The position numbers and the translations under genes were made by a program. From the NCBI RefSeq assembly GCF_025567315.1, contig NZ_JAOQJE010000014.1, forward strand, positions 1 through 64,000: a DNA stretch of 64,000 nt. Direction: 5' to 3'. Under the pieces are notes generated by a model. That model had not been told where the DNA came from and did not search any database. It saw nothing but the letters and a program-made list of their open reading frames with translations. This DNA is from Agathobaculum ammoniilyticum. GTDB taxonomy: Bacteria > Bacillota > Clostridia > Oscillospirales > Butyricicoccaceae. This document shows, in pieces, positions 1-9,274 of this stretch (within the stretch, counting starts at the first letter, position 1; every line of letters begins with the position of its first letter).

Positions 1-1
1 T

Positions 2-85
2 GCCGACTACGGCATCTGCGGCGACCTGTTCAAGGTCGTTCCCATGATGATCGACGCTATCAAGGCTGCTAAAGCTGCTAAGTAA
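2..85 (+). CDS. etfA: Electron transfer flavoprotein alpha subunit, C-terminal fragment
   Basis: Only the last 27 codons are in the window; the gene begins to the left. The reading frame from base 2 gives GDLFKVVPMMIDAIKAA and stops at TAA 83-85. The GDLF-x-V-x-P signature is the usual end of EtfA, whose C-terminal domain binds FAD. In Clostridia EtfA normally pairs with EtfB and butyryl-CoA dehydrogenase for electron-bifurcating butyrate synthesis, but that operon is outside the window, so this role is inferred. It reads toward the following minus-strand gene, and the two share a bidirectional terminator. Confidence 0.75.
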   Translation, partial: ADYGICGDLFKVVPMMIDAIKAAKAAK

Positions 86-213
86 AAACCGACCACCTGC
101 GGAAAACCGCCGCCGCTGTACCTCTCATGCAGTACGGGATATGATCCGCGCCGCATGGCCTGCCGCCGCCTAACGGCAAGCCCGGCTGCGGCTTTCTGCC
201 GTGTGAAATTGAC

Positions 214-249
214 AAAAAGCCCGCAGAGCATTTGCTCTACGGGCTTTTT
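214..249. terminator. Bidirectional terminator between etfA and the GH13 gene
   Basis: A 16-bp stem (arms 214-229 and 234-249, one mismatch) starts with five A and ends with five T, so it can end transcription from both sides. It lies between the converging stop codons at 85 and 258. Confidence 0.85.
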
Positions 250-257
250 CCTGTTGT

Positions 258-2360
258 TCACCGGCGCTCCGCGGCCACAACCGCCACCGAGCGCGGCCCC
301 AGCGTAAAGCGCGCGCCGTCAAATGGGATATCCGGCGCGAACGGCTCCGCGCAGGACGTGTGCAGGACAAGCCGCCAGCGAAGCCCCTCCGGCGCCGCGG
401 GAATCTGCTGCTCCCGCGCCTCCCAATGCGCGTTGACCGCAAGCAGTACAAGGTCGTCCGCCGTATTTTCCTCGTTCCGGCCTGCGAACAGCACGCCAAT
501 CTGCCTGGTTTCCCCCTCCATCCGACCGTTCCATGCCTCTCCATTATGCAGGGATACGTCCGGCCAGCCGCAGGCCGCGGGGCTGGTCGCGTCGCGCAGC
601 ACCGGATGCACTTTCCGTAGCGCGATCATCTGCTGCACAAACCGGAACAGGCCCTGGTTCTGTTCCAGCCGTTCCCAATCCAGCCAGGAGACTTCGTTAT
701 CCTGGCAATAGGCGTTGTTATTGCCGAACTGCGTATTGCCGAACTCGTCGCCAGCCAGGAACATCGCCGCGCCGCGGCTGCAGAGCAGCACGGCAAACGC
801 GTTTTTGCGCAGGCGGTCGCGCAGCTCCAGTACTGCCGGCTCTTCCGTCTCCCCCTCCGCGCCGCAGTTCCAGCTATTGTTGTCATTCGCGCCGTCCGTA
901 TTCCCCCAGCCGTTCGCCTCATTATGCTTCTGGTTATAGGCATACAGGTCGTACAGGGTAAAGCCGTCATGGCAGGTCAGGAAATTGACCGAGGCGTTCT
1001 GCCGCTTATCCGGCGGATACAGGTCGGGCGAGCCGCAGATACGCTGTACCGCCGCCTGCGCCAGTCCGGCGTCGCCCTTAAGGAAGCGGCGCAAATCGTC
1101 GCGGTATTTCCCGTTCCATTCCGCCCAGCGGTTCCAGGAGGGGAACGAGCCAACCTGATACATGCCGCCCGCGTCCCAGGCCTCTGCAATCAGCTTGACG
1201 CGCCCCAGAATCGGATCGAACGCCAGGCTTTCGAGCAGCGGCGGCTCGGACAGCGGGCCGCCATCCTCATCGCGCCCCAGGATACTCGCCAGGTCGAAGC
1301 GGAACCCGTCCACACGATATTCGACCACCCAGTAGCGCAGGCAGTCCAGAATAAACTGCCGCACAGTCGGGTGGTTGCAGTTGAGCGTATTACCGACGCC
1401 GGAAAAATTATAGTACCGCCCATCCGGCGTAAGCATGTAATACACATTATTGTCCATCCCCTTGAATGAGAAAAACGGCCCCCGCTCGTCGCCCTCCGCA
1501 GTATGGTTAAACACCACGTCCAGAATGACCTCAATGCCGTTTGCATTCAGCGTGCGGATCAGCGTTTTCAGCTCGGTCCCCTCGCGGTTGAACTCGACCG
1601 CCGCCGTATAACCCGTGTTGGGCGCAAAAAAGCACACGGTATTATAGCCCCAGTAGTTGAGCAGCGTCCGGCCGTCCACCACGCGTTCCTCGGCCAACTC
1701 GTCGAATTCAAACACCGGCATCAGCTCGACCGCGTTTATGCCGAGCGCTTTCAGGTAGGGTATCTTTTCCATCAGGCCGGCGAAGGTCCCCGGGTGCGCC
1801 ACACCTGACGATGGATGGCGCGTAAAACCACGCACATGCGTCTCATAAATCACCATATCCTGAAACGGGATATGCGGGTCGCTGAAAGCGCCCCAATCGA
1901 ACGCATCCTCAACCACGCGGGCATGATACGCCGTTTCCGCCGCCGGCTTCTCCCCCCACCGGCTTTGTCCGGTGACGGCGCGGGCATAGGGGTCGAGCAG
2001 GAAGCGCGTCCTGTCAAACAGCAGCCCACGGGCGGGGTCATATGGCCCATCCATCCGGTAGGCGTATTCAAACTCCGTGATCTCCAGACCAAACACGATC
2101 ATCGACCAGGTGTTTCCGATGCGGCAGCTATCCGGAAAGGGCAAAACCGCATACGGCTGCTGTTCAGTACGCCGGAACAGACACAGCTCGCAGCGGACCG
2201 CGCCAATCGAATGGATGGTGAAGCTGACACCGCCCGGCACGGGCGTTGCGCCGTTAAGCAGGAACAGGCCGGGCCGCACGGCGAAGCCGCACACGGTTCC
2301 GGTCGCGCGCAGGGGCTGGACAGACGCCGGCTGCACGGGCAGTATGGTTTTCTCGGACAT
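258..2360 (-). CDS. glgX: GH13 glycogen debranching enzyme / isoamylase-type (GlgX-like)
   Basis: A 700-residue cytoplasmic alpha-amylase-family enzyme expected to cleave alpha-1,6 branches of glycogen or limit dextrins. An N-terminal CBM48-like beta domain covers about residues 20-120. The barrel carries the four family motifs: DVVFNHT near 281, GFRFDLAS near 354 with the nucleophile Asp, IAEAWD near 392 with the acid/base Glu, and TCHDG near 463. The YETHVRGFTR motif near 180 is typical of the GlgX/TreX/isoamylase group. The ATG follows AAGGAGGG, and a good promoter lies at 2402-2430. No signal peptide is seen, which argues against an extracellular pullulanase. No other glycogen genes are adjacent. 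The exact specificity (GlgX or isoamylase) cannot be settled here. Confidence 0.88.
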   Translation of the reverse strand: MSEKTILPVQPASVQPLRATGTVCGFAVRPGLFLLNGATPVPGGVSFTIHSIGAVRCELCLFRRTEQQPYAVLPFPDSCRIGNTWSMIVFGLEITEFEYAYRMDGPYDPARGLLFDRTRFLLDPYARAVTGQSRWGEKPAAETAYHARVVEDAFDWGAFSDPHIPFQDMVIYETHVRGFTRHPSSGVAHPGTFAGLMEKIPYLKALGINAVELMPVFEFDELAEERVVDGRTLLNYWGYNTVCFFAPNTGYTAAVEFNREGTELKTLIRTLNANGIEVILDVVFNHTAEGDERGPFFSFKGMDNNVYYMLTPDGRYYNFSGVGNTLNCNHPTVRQFILDCLRYWVVEYRVDGFRFDLASILGRDEDGGPLSEPPLLESLAFDPILGRVKLIAEAWDAGGMYQVGSFPSWNRWAEWNGKYRDDLRRFLKGDAGLAQAAVQRICGSPDLYPPDKRQNASVNFLTCHDGFTLYDLYAYNQKHNEANGWGNTDGANDNNSWNCGAEGETEEPAVLELRDRLRKNAFAVLLCSRGAAMFLAGDEFGNTQFGNNNAYCQDNEVSWLDWERLEQNQGLFRFVQQMIALRKVHPVLRDATSPAACGWPDVSLHNGEAWNGRMEGETRQIGVLFAGRNEENTADDLVLLAVNAHWEAREQQIPAAPEGLRWRLVLHTSCAEPFAPDIPFDGARFTLGPRSVAVVAAERR

Positions 2361-2401
2361 GGGTTCCCTCCTTGTGCTGACGGACGGATGCTTATGGGTT
2401 C

Positions 2402-2430
2402 AGTATACCCCGACGGAACGCTTTTGTCCA
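2402..2430 (-). promoter_or_regulatory. Sigma-A promoter for the GH13 gene
   Basis: On the minus strand, TGGACA (2430-2425) and TATACT (2407-2402) are separated by exactly 17 bases. They lie 42 bases upstream of the ATG at 2360, which has its own AAGGAGGG. Confidence 0.65.
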
Positions 2431-2441
2431 CCGCACAGGGC

Positions 2442-2480
2442 AAACAAAAAGCCGCCGGAAAAATTCCGGCGGCTTTGTTT
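2442..2480 (-). terminator. Terminator after rfbA
   Basis: Perfect 10-bp stem gccgccggaa/ttccggcggc (2451-2460 and 2464-2473) with A-rich and T-rich flanks. It lies 12 bases past the rfbA stop codon and partly overlaps the space before the GH13 promoter. Confidence 0.85.
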
Positions 2481-2491
2481 CAGAGCGGCGC

Positions 2492-3349
2492 TCACAGGCA
2501 TTGCAGGTATTGCCCGTACAGCGTCTTATCCAAATCAGACGCAAGGCGCATGAGCGCCTGGTGGGAAATGTAGCCGCGCTGGTACGCGATCTCCTCCAGG
2601 CAGGCGATATAGCGGCCAGTCTCATCCTGCACGCGCTTGACCTCCTGCGCGGAGCCCAGCAGGTTTTCCGCGGTACCCGCGTCCAGCCAGACAAAATCGC
2701 GGTCAAATTTGACCACATGCAGCTTGCCGCGGCGCAGGTATTCCAGATTAACGTCCGTGATTTCCAGCTCGCCGCGCGCGGAGGGCTTGAGGGCGTGGGC
2801 GATCTCCATCACGTCGTTATCATAGAAGTACAGGCCCGGGATGATATAATTGGATTTGGGATAGCGCGGCTTCTCCTCAATGGAAACTGCATTGCCCGCC
2901 TCGTCAAATTCCACCACGCCAAACGCGCGCGGGTCGTTCACATAATGTCCGAACACACAAGCGCCCTCCCCCAATGCGAGCGCACGGTTCAGGTAATCCT
3001 CAAAAAACGGGGAATAGAAAATATTATCCCCCAGCACCAGGCAGACATCGTCCTTTCCGATGAACTGCTCGCCGATCAACAGCGCGTCCGCGATGCCGCG
3101 CGCGACCTCCTGCACCTCATAGGTGATATTGACGCCGAAGCGCCCACCCGAACCCAGCAGGCGGTAAAACGGCCCTTCCTCTCCGGGCGGAATGATAATC
3201 AGGATATCGCGTATGCCAGCCTGTAGCAGCACGGCCAGCGGATAATAAACCATCGGCTTATCATAGACGGGCAGCAGCGGCTTACAAACCGGCCGCGTCA
3301 TGGGGTAAAGGCGCGAGCCTTTGCCCGCGGCAAGAATAATTCCTTTCAT
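2492..3349 (-). CDS. rfbA: Glucose-1-phosphate thymidylyltransferase
   Basis: A 285-residue nucleotidyltransferase that joins dTTP and glucose-1-phosphate to make dTDP-glucose, the first step toward dTDP-rhamnose. It has the N-terminal nucleotide loop LAAGKGSRLYPMT, the KPLLPVYDKPMVYYPL block, the GIRDILIII strand and the LGDNIFY motif with a metal-binding Asp. The loop carries GSR where GTR is usual, and the PGGLAQA segment is changed to ARGIADA; both are modest departures. The usual partners rfbB, rfbC and rfbD are absent, so it stands as a single-gene unit with its own promoter and terminator. Length is normal for RmlA; a related sugar nucleotidyltransferase is the main alternative. Confidence 0.88.
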   Translation of the reverse strand: MKGIILAAGKGSRLYPMTRPVCKPLLPVYDKPMVYYPLAVLLQAGIRDILIIIPPGEEGPFYRLLGSGGRFGVNITYEVQEVARGIADALLIGEQFIGKDDVCLVLGDNIFYSPFFEDYLNRALALGEGACVFGHYVNDPRAFGVVEFDEAGNAVSIEEKPRYPKSNYIIPGLYFYDNDVMEIAHALKPSARGELEITDVNLEYLRRGKLHVVKFDRDFVWLDAGTAENLLGSAQEVKRVQDETGRYIACLEEIAYQRGYISHQALMRLASDLDKTLYGQYLQCL

Positions 3350-3387
3350 ATGGCGTTCCTCTATCTTTGTTCTGATATTGCAGGAAT

Positions 3388-3396
3388 ATTATAGCA
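3388..3396 (-). promoter_or_regulatory. Extended -10 promoter for rfbA
   Basis: Minus-strand TGCTATAAT (TG-N-TATAAT) lies 38 bases before the rfbA ATG. A short inverted repeat, atctcc/ggagat, sits just upstream of it. Confidence 0.55.
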
Positions 3397-3427
3397 TCTC
3401 CGCATGGAGATTTCCACCCGAATCTCT

Positions 3428-3628
3428 TTATTCATCAAATCCCAGTGCTTCATCGGGCGTGATGCACAGCAGGCGGCAGATTGCGGCGAACGTTTCCACA
3501 TCCATTTTGTTTTTTCGTGTCTCGTACATGCTATAGGTTGATCTTCCCAATCCCAGCGCCGCGCTTACATCTGTTTGACGCAGCCCAATTTCCTTACGCC
3601 TTTTGCGAAACCTGTCCAAATAATCCAT
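3428..3628 (-). CDS. Small XRE-family helix-turn-helix regulator
   Basis: A 66-residue protein that is almost entirely one Cro/CI-type HTH domain: RKRRKEIGLRQTDVSAALGL followed by GRSTYSMYETRKN, then helices ending ITPDEALGF. An in-frame ATG exists 24 bases upstream, but AGGGAG five bases before the ATG at 3628 selects this start. It is transcribed divergently from the small gene at 3702, and a perfect inverted repeat lies between the two starts. It is probably a DNA-binding repressor of itself and its neighbour, by analogy with other divergent XRE pairs. The target is inferred. Confidence 0.8.
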   Translation of the reverse strand: MDYLDRFRKRRKEIGLRQTDVSAALGLGRSTYSMYETRKNKMDVETFAAICRLLCITPDEALGFDE

Positions 3629-3640
3629 AGCTTCTCCCTC

Positions 3641-3669
3641 TTGATAAATCATGTTTTATGATTTATAAT
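3641..3669 (+). promoter_or_regulatory. Strong sigma-A promoter for the 81-residue gene
   Basis: TTGATA (3641-3646) and TATAAT (3664-3669) are exactly 17 bases apart, nearly consensus. A weaker minus-strand promoter for the XRE gene is possible (TTGTTT 3691-3686, TATAAA 3667-3662, 18-base spacer). Confidence 0.75.
3644..3666. promoter_or_regulatory. Perfect 9-bp inverted repeat, candidate operator
   Basis: Arms ATAAATCAT (3644-3652) and ATGATTTAT (3658-3666) flank a 5-base spacer. The repeat fills the -35/-10 spacer of the plus-strand promoter and overlaps the candidate minus-strand -10, so a bound dimer of the adjacent XRE protein would block both. Confidence 0.6.
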
Positions 3670-3701
3670 AATCTCACGATACATGAAACAAGGCGATTAT
3701 T

Positions 3702-3947
3702 ATGATACCAAATACGGAAGACCTCTTTGCCCACTACTGCACACACGGTTTGACCATGCCAGACGACTTTACCAAAGCGCCTGCTTTTCTGATACTCAAA
3801 AATCAGCTTTCTTCCGAACAAACGCGGCAGTTGTCCGCATTATTGGATGAACAGGCGCTTACTTTCTGCGACTATGCCTATCAATGCTTCCAACAGGGCA
3901 TCCGGTTTGCCCTCTCCCTGATGCAGCAGCTCTACCCGCCGGAATAG
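3702..3947 (+). CDS. Small conserved-type protein, function unknown
   Basis: An 81-residue soluble protein paired head-to-head with the XRE regulator. It is predicted all-helical, with a C-terminal helix FQQGIRFALSLMQQLY that resembles the end of small Firmicutes proteins annotated only as DUFs; I cannot name a function. The ATG at 3702 is preceded by AAGGCG, a modest ribosome binding site. The near-consensus promoter and operator-like repeat suggest it is the regulated target of the XRE protein. A toxin-antitoxin role is conceivable from the arrangement but is not supported by any motif. Confidence 0.65.
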   Translation: MIPNTEDLFAHYCTHGLTMPDDFTKAPAFLILKNQLSSEQTRQLSALLDEQALTFCDYAYQCFQQGIRFALSLMQQLYPPE

Positions 3948-3992
3948 GCATACTTTTATTTATTATAGCAAAGCCCGTCCATATATGCAACG

Positions 3993-4025
3993 AAAAAAGC
4001 CCCTCCAGATGGAGGGGCTTTTTTT
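3993..4025. terminator. Bidirectional terminator between the small gene and ppdK
   Basis: Perfect 14-bp stem aaaaaagcccctcc/ggaggggctttttt with loop agat. It ends the plus-strand gene (stop 3947) and ppdK (stop 4034). Confidence 0.9.
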
Positions 4026-4033
4026 ATCAGCTT

Positions 4034-6667
<2,634 letters not shown>

Positions 6668-6726
6668 TTGGGTCTTCTCCTCCATTTCGTTTCTGTGCTC
6701 TCCACACACTTCACTCACGCAAAGAT

Positions 6727-6735
6727 ATTATATCA
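6727..6735 (-). promoter_or_regulatory. Extended -10 promoter for ppdK
   Basis: Minus-strand TGATATAAT (TG-N-TATAAT) lies 60 bases before the chosen ATG. The -35 region is weak (AGAACA at 17 bases). Confidence 0.5.
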
Positions 6736-6910
6736 TGCAGGGCGCTTCGTGTTCTATTGTGGGATTTCACCGATTTGCTAAAGCTATATTGTGCAAAATG
6801 ACGGCAAAACATGAGAGTTTCTCCATGCCGCGGTTTTTTATTTCTCCATTTTTCGTATAATCCATTCTTTTTCCAACAAATTATTTTGCTTTTTCGCCGG
6901 TTTCCCGTTT

Positions 6911-8605
6911 TTATTTCCCTTTTTGTGAAATGATACAGTATTGACGCAGAAAATTCATATCCGCCCACATCCTGCGCAAATGCCTGCAAAAAAAACCGGC
7001 GGTCTGAGGCAGACCGCCGATCAAGTTGAAATGAAGTCCGGTTACGACCACCGCGAGAACATCGTACCCCTGATAGGTCGTTTGATAAAGCTGCACGGAA
7101 TACAGATATCCGGCCGAGGAGGTGAACGCATCTCCGGAAAACAGGTAAAATGTATTTTCGTTCAGCGCCGCATAGTACTGCAGCAGCTTTTGCTGCTCGT
7201 CCGGCATGTCGGACATCTTATAATAAAAATAGCTTCCCCCAAAGGATGGGTTCCGATCGCGCGACCACGCGAACAGGGGCACGCCGGTCACTTTGCCGAA
7301 ATCCGGCACCGGATACAGCCCCGCGTAGCAGCGGGAAGCCGCCGGACGGTGCGCGTCCGTATAGGCGGCGACGCTTACCGCCTCGCTGCCGTCCAGTTCC
7401 TTCAGAGCGGTAATCGGCACAGAGAACGACGGCTTGCCGCCGGACTGACTGCTGACCGTGATGCCGACCAGCCTTCCGGCGCTGTCCACCAGCGCGCCGC
7501 CGGAATTGCCGCTGATAACCGAGGCGCTGCTCTCGATCATGGGCGTTGTGTAATCCGTATTATATGGGTCGATCACCGTTCCCTGCGTCAGTTTCGCCCT
7601 CCCGCCGCCAGGATAACCGAGCGCATACACCGTATCGCCCGCCTGCACCGTTTCCGCAGTCTGTAGGTATGGCAGGCCGCTCCCCTCGAGCTGGATATGC
7701 GCGATGTCCATATCCGCGTTCAGGTCGTATATGCTGACCTCATGGCGTGTGCCGTCCGTCAGCTCCGCGACTAGGCGGTACACGCCGTTTACCACATGCC
7801 CGCAGGTGACCGCATCTCCGTCCGGCCCGATCAGCACGCCGCTGCCCATACCGAGCAGGCTGCCTTTTGCATCATAGGAGTACAGCTTGAATACCGCGGG
7901 CATGCAGTACGTTATCGCCTCGTCCGCGGTCAGCGTCTCCCTTACCTCAAGCGTAACTGTCTGCCGCAGCGCCGGCTCCACCATGCGCGTCACGATCGCG
8001 GCAGCTTCACTGCGCTTGATGGTGCTGTCCGGCAAAAGCCGGCCGGATGCGTCCGAACCAGTCAGGACGCCCGCTCGGTACAACAGATATGCCGCGTCGG
8101 CGTAATACGCCCCCTCCGGCACATCGGGGATCGCCCCGTCCTCCACGGAATTGACTTGCTCGAGCGCCTCCTCCGGAAAGGCTTTCGCCAGCACATCCGC
8201 GAACGCGCCGCGGGTCGCCGCCGCTTCATAGCTTTCCAGCGGCGCGGACAGGATGCCGTTTTCCAACGCATACGCCGCATAAACCGTATACCACGGAGAG
8301 GATGCCGCAAAGTCCGTCGCGCCGTTCTGGTAAATGCTATGCAGGCAGGCCGCCAGCTTGACCGCTTCCGCCATCGTGAGGCTGTTGTCCGGCGCAAAGG
8401 ACGTTTGCGAAACGCCGTTGATCAGGCCGTATTCATAGGCCAGCTCCACGTTTTCCGCATACCAGGCATCAGGCGGCACATCCGCAAACTGGCCGGTATA
8501 GGGCTGCTGTTCGGTAAAGTTCTCATAGCCTGCGAACGCCGGCGCGGGCAGTACGCCCAACGCCAGCACAGCGCACAGAAGCAGGCTGAGCAGTTTTCTT
8601 TTCAC
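6911..8605 (-). CDS. Secreted trypsin-like (S1C/HtrA-type) serine protease with SLH domains
   Basis: A 564-codon frame. Residues 1-25 form a signal peptide (KRK, hydrophobic core, ending AFA). Two to three S-layer-homology repeats cover about 38-215 (FADVPPDAWYAENVELAYEYGL is the clearest), so the protein is expected on the cell wall. A chymotrypsin-fold protease follows with His in GHVVNG (~269), Asp in DMDIAH (~299) and Ser in ISGNSGGAL (~367). No PDZ domain is seen. The last ~35 codons are odd: they run straight through a canonical terminator at 6988-7019, and a TGA lies one base out of frame at 7023-7021 just before it. The true protein may end there, with a frame change having lost its stop. 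Confidence 0.82.
   Translation of the reverse strand: MKRKLLSLLLCAVLALGVLPAPAFAGYENFTEQQPYTGQFADVPPDAWYAENVELAYEYGLINGVSQTSFAPDNSLTMAEAVKLAACLHSIYQNGATDFAASSPWYTVYAAYALENGILSAPLESYEAAATRGAFADVLAKAFPEEALEQVNSVEDGAIPDVPEGAYYADAAYLLYRAGVLTGSDASGRLLPDSTIKRSEAAAIVTRMVEPALRQTVTLEVRETLTADEAITYCMPAVFKLYSYDAKGSLLGMGSGVLIGPDGDAVTCGHVVNGVYRLVAELTDGTRHEVSIYDLNADMDIAHIQLEGSGLPYLQTAETVQAGDTVYALGYPGGGRAKLTQGTVIDPYNTDYTTPMIESSASVISGNSGGALVDSAGRLVGITVSSQSGGKPSFSVPITALKELDGSEAVSVAAYTDAHRPAASRCYAGLYPVPDFGKVTGVPLFAWSRDRNPSFGGSYFYYKMSDMPDEQQKLLQYYAALNENTFYLFSGDAFTSSAGYLYSVQLYQTTYQGYDVLAVVVTGLHFNLIGGLPQTAGFFCRHLRRMWADMNFLRQYCIISQKGK
6988..7019 (-). terminator. Terminator lying inside the annotated 3' end of the protease gene
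   Basis: Perfect 9-bp stem (6997-7005 with 7011-7019, loop 7006-7010) followed on the minus strand by eight T. It is a textbook intrinsic terminator but sits 77 bases before the in-frame stop codon at 6911. Confidence 0.85.
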
Positions 8606-8692
8606 AGATGGTTTCCTCCGGTTCCGGTTGTTTTCTTTTTCAGTATACGCCCGGCACCCTGTCGATTTTGTGAACAGTCTGTAGAGATTTGA

Positions 8693-9196
8693 TTACCCTT
8701 TGTACGCCGCAACGATCTCGCCGATATACATGGCATGGAAATCGCGGTCCGCATAGTTCTTATCCAGAATCTCCTGCTGCAGAATATCCTCCGGCGCGAT
8801 CTCGCTCCGGCAGCGCTTACGGCAGACAAGCACGAGCGCCGCCTCCGCAAACGTCGGCTGCCCCTCCACAAACACCGGCGTCAGGCCGCTGTCGTGCATT
8901 TTATCCATGTCCCGTCCGGACTTGGTACCCATCAGGTTCAGGGCTTCACGGTTTCCATCTTGTAAAAATGTCAGTGTAAAATACTCACTGTCATCAACAA
9001 ATTCCTTTGTATACCGACTGTGGCGGATATAACAGGTTGCGGAGGGCTTGCCCCATATCACACCCACGCCGCCCCAGCTTGCGGTCATGGTGTTCCACTT
9101 GTCTTCCGTTCCCGCGGAAATCAGCATCCACTGCTTGCCAATCATCTCGAACGGGTTAAACGACTGCTCTGCAATATTGATCTTGGTCAAAGACAT
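8693..9196 (-). CDS. Flavin reductase-like domain protein
   Basis: A 167-residue single-domain protein of the FMN-binding split-barrel/flavin reductase family. The N-terminal half has the family pattern MIGKQWMLISAG, NTMTASWGGVGVIW and PSATCYIRHSRYT, where flavin contacts are expected; EYFTLTFL and the LNLMGTKSGRDMDK segment follow. Such proteins use NAD(P)H to reduce flavin or act as flavoproteins with unknown partners. The ATG at 9196 follows GGAGGG. It lies 78 bases downstream of the SpoIIIE gene on the same strand, so it could be co-transcribed, but no functional link is evident. The substrate is unknown. Confidence 0.85.
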   Translation of the reverse strand: MSLTKINIAEQSFNPFEMIGKQWMLISAGTEDKWNTMTASWGGVGVIWGKPSATCYIRHSRYTKEFVDDSEYFTLTFLQDGNREALNLMGTKSGRDMDKMHDSGLTPVFVEGQPTFAEAALVLVCRKRCRSEIAPEDILQQEILDKNYADRDFHAMYIGEIVAAYKG

Positions 9197-9274
9197 AATA
9201 AACCCTCCTGTTGGAAATTAAAAATGAACGACGGGGAAATACGCGGCAGTCCCCTTTTGATGGAAACCGAGGCT

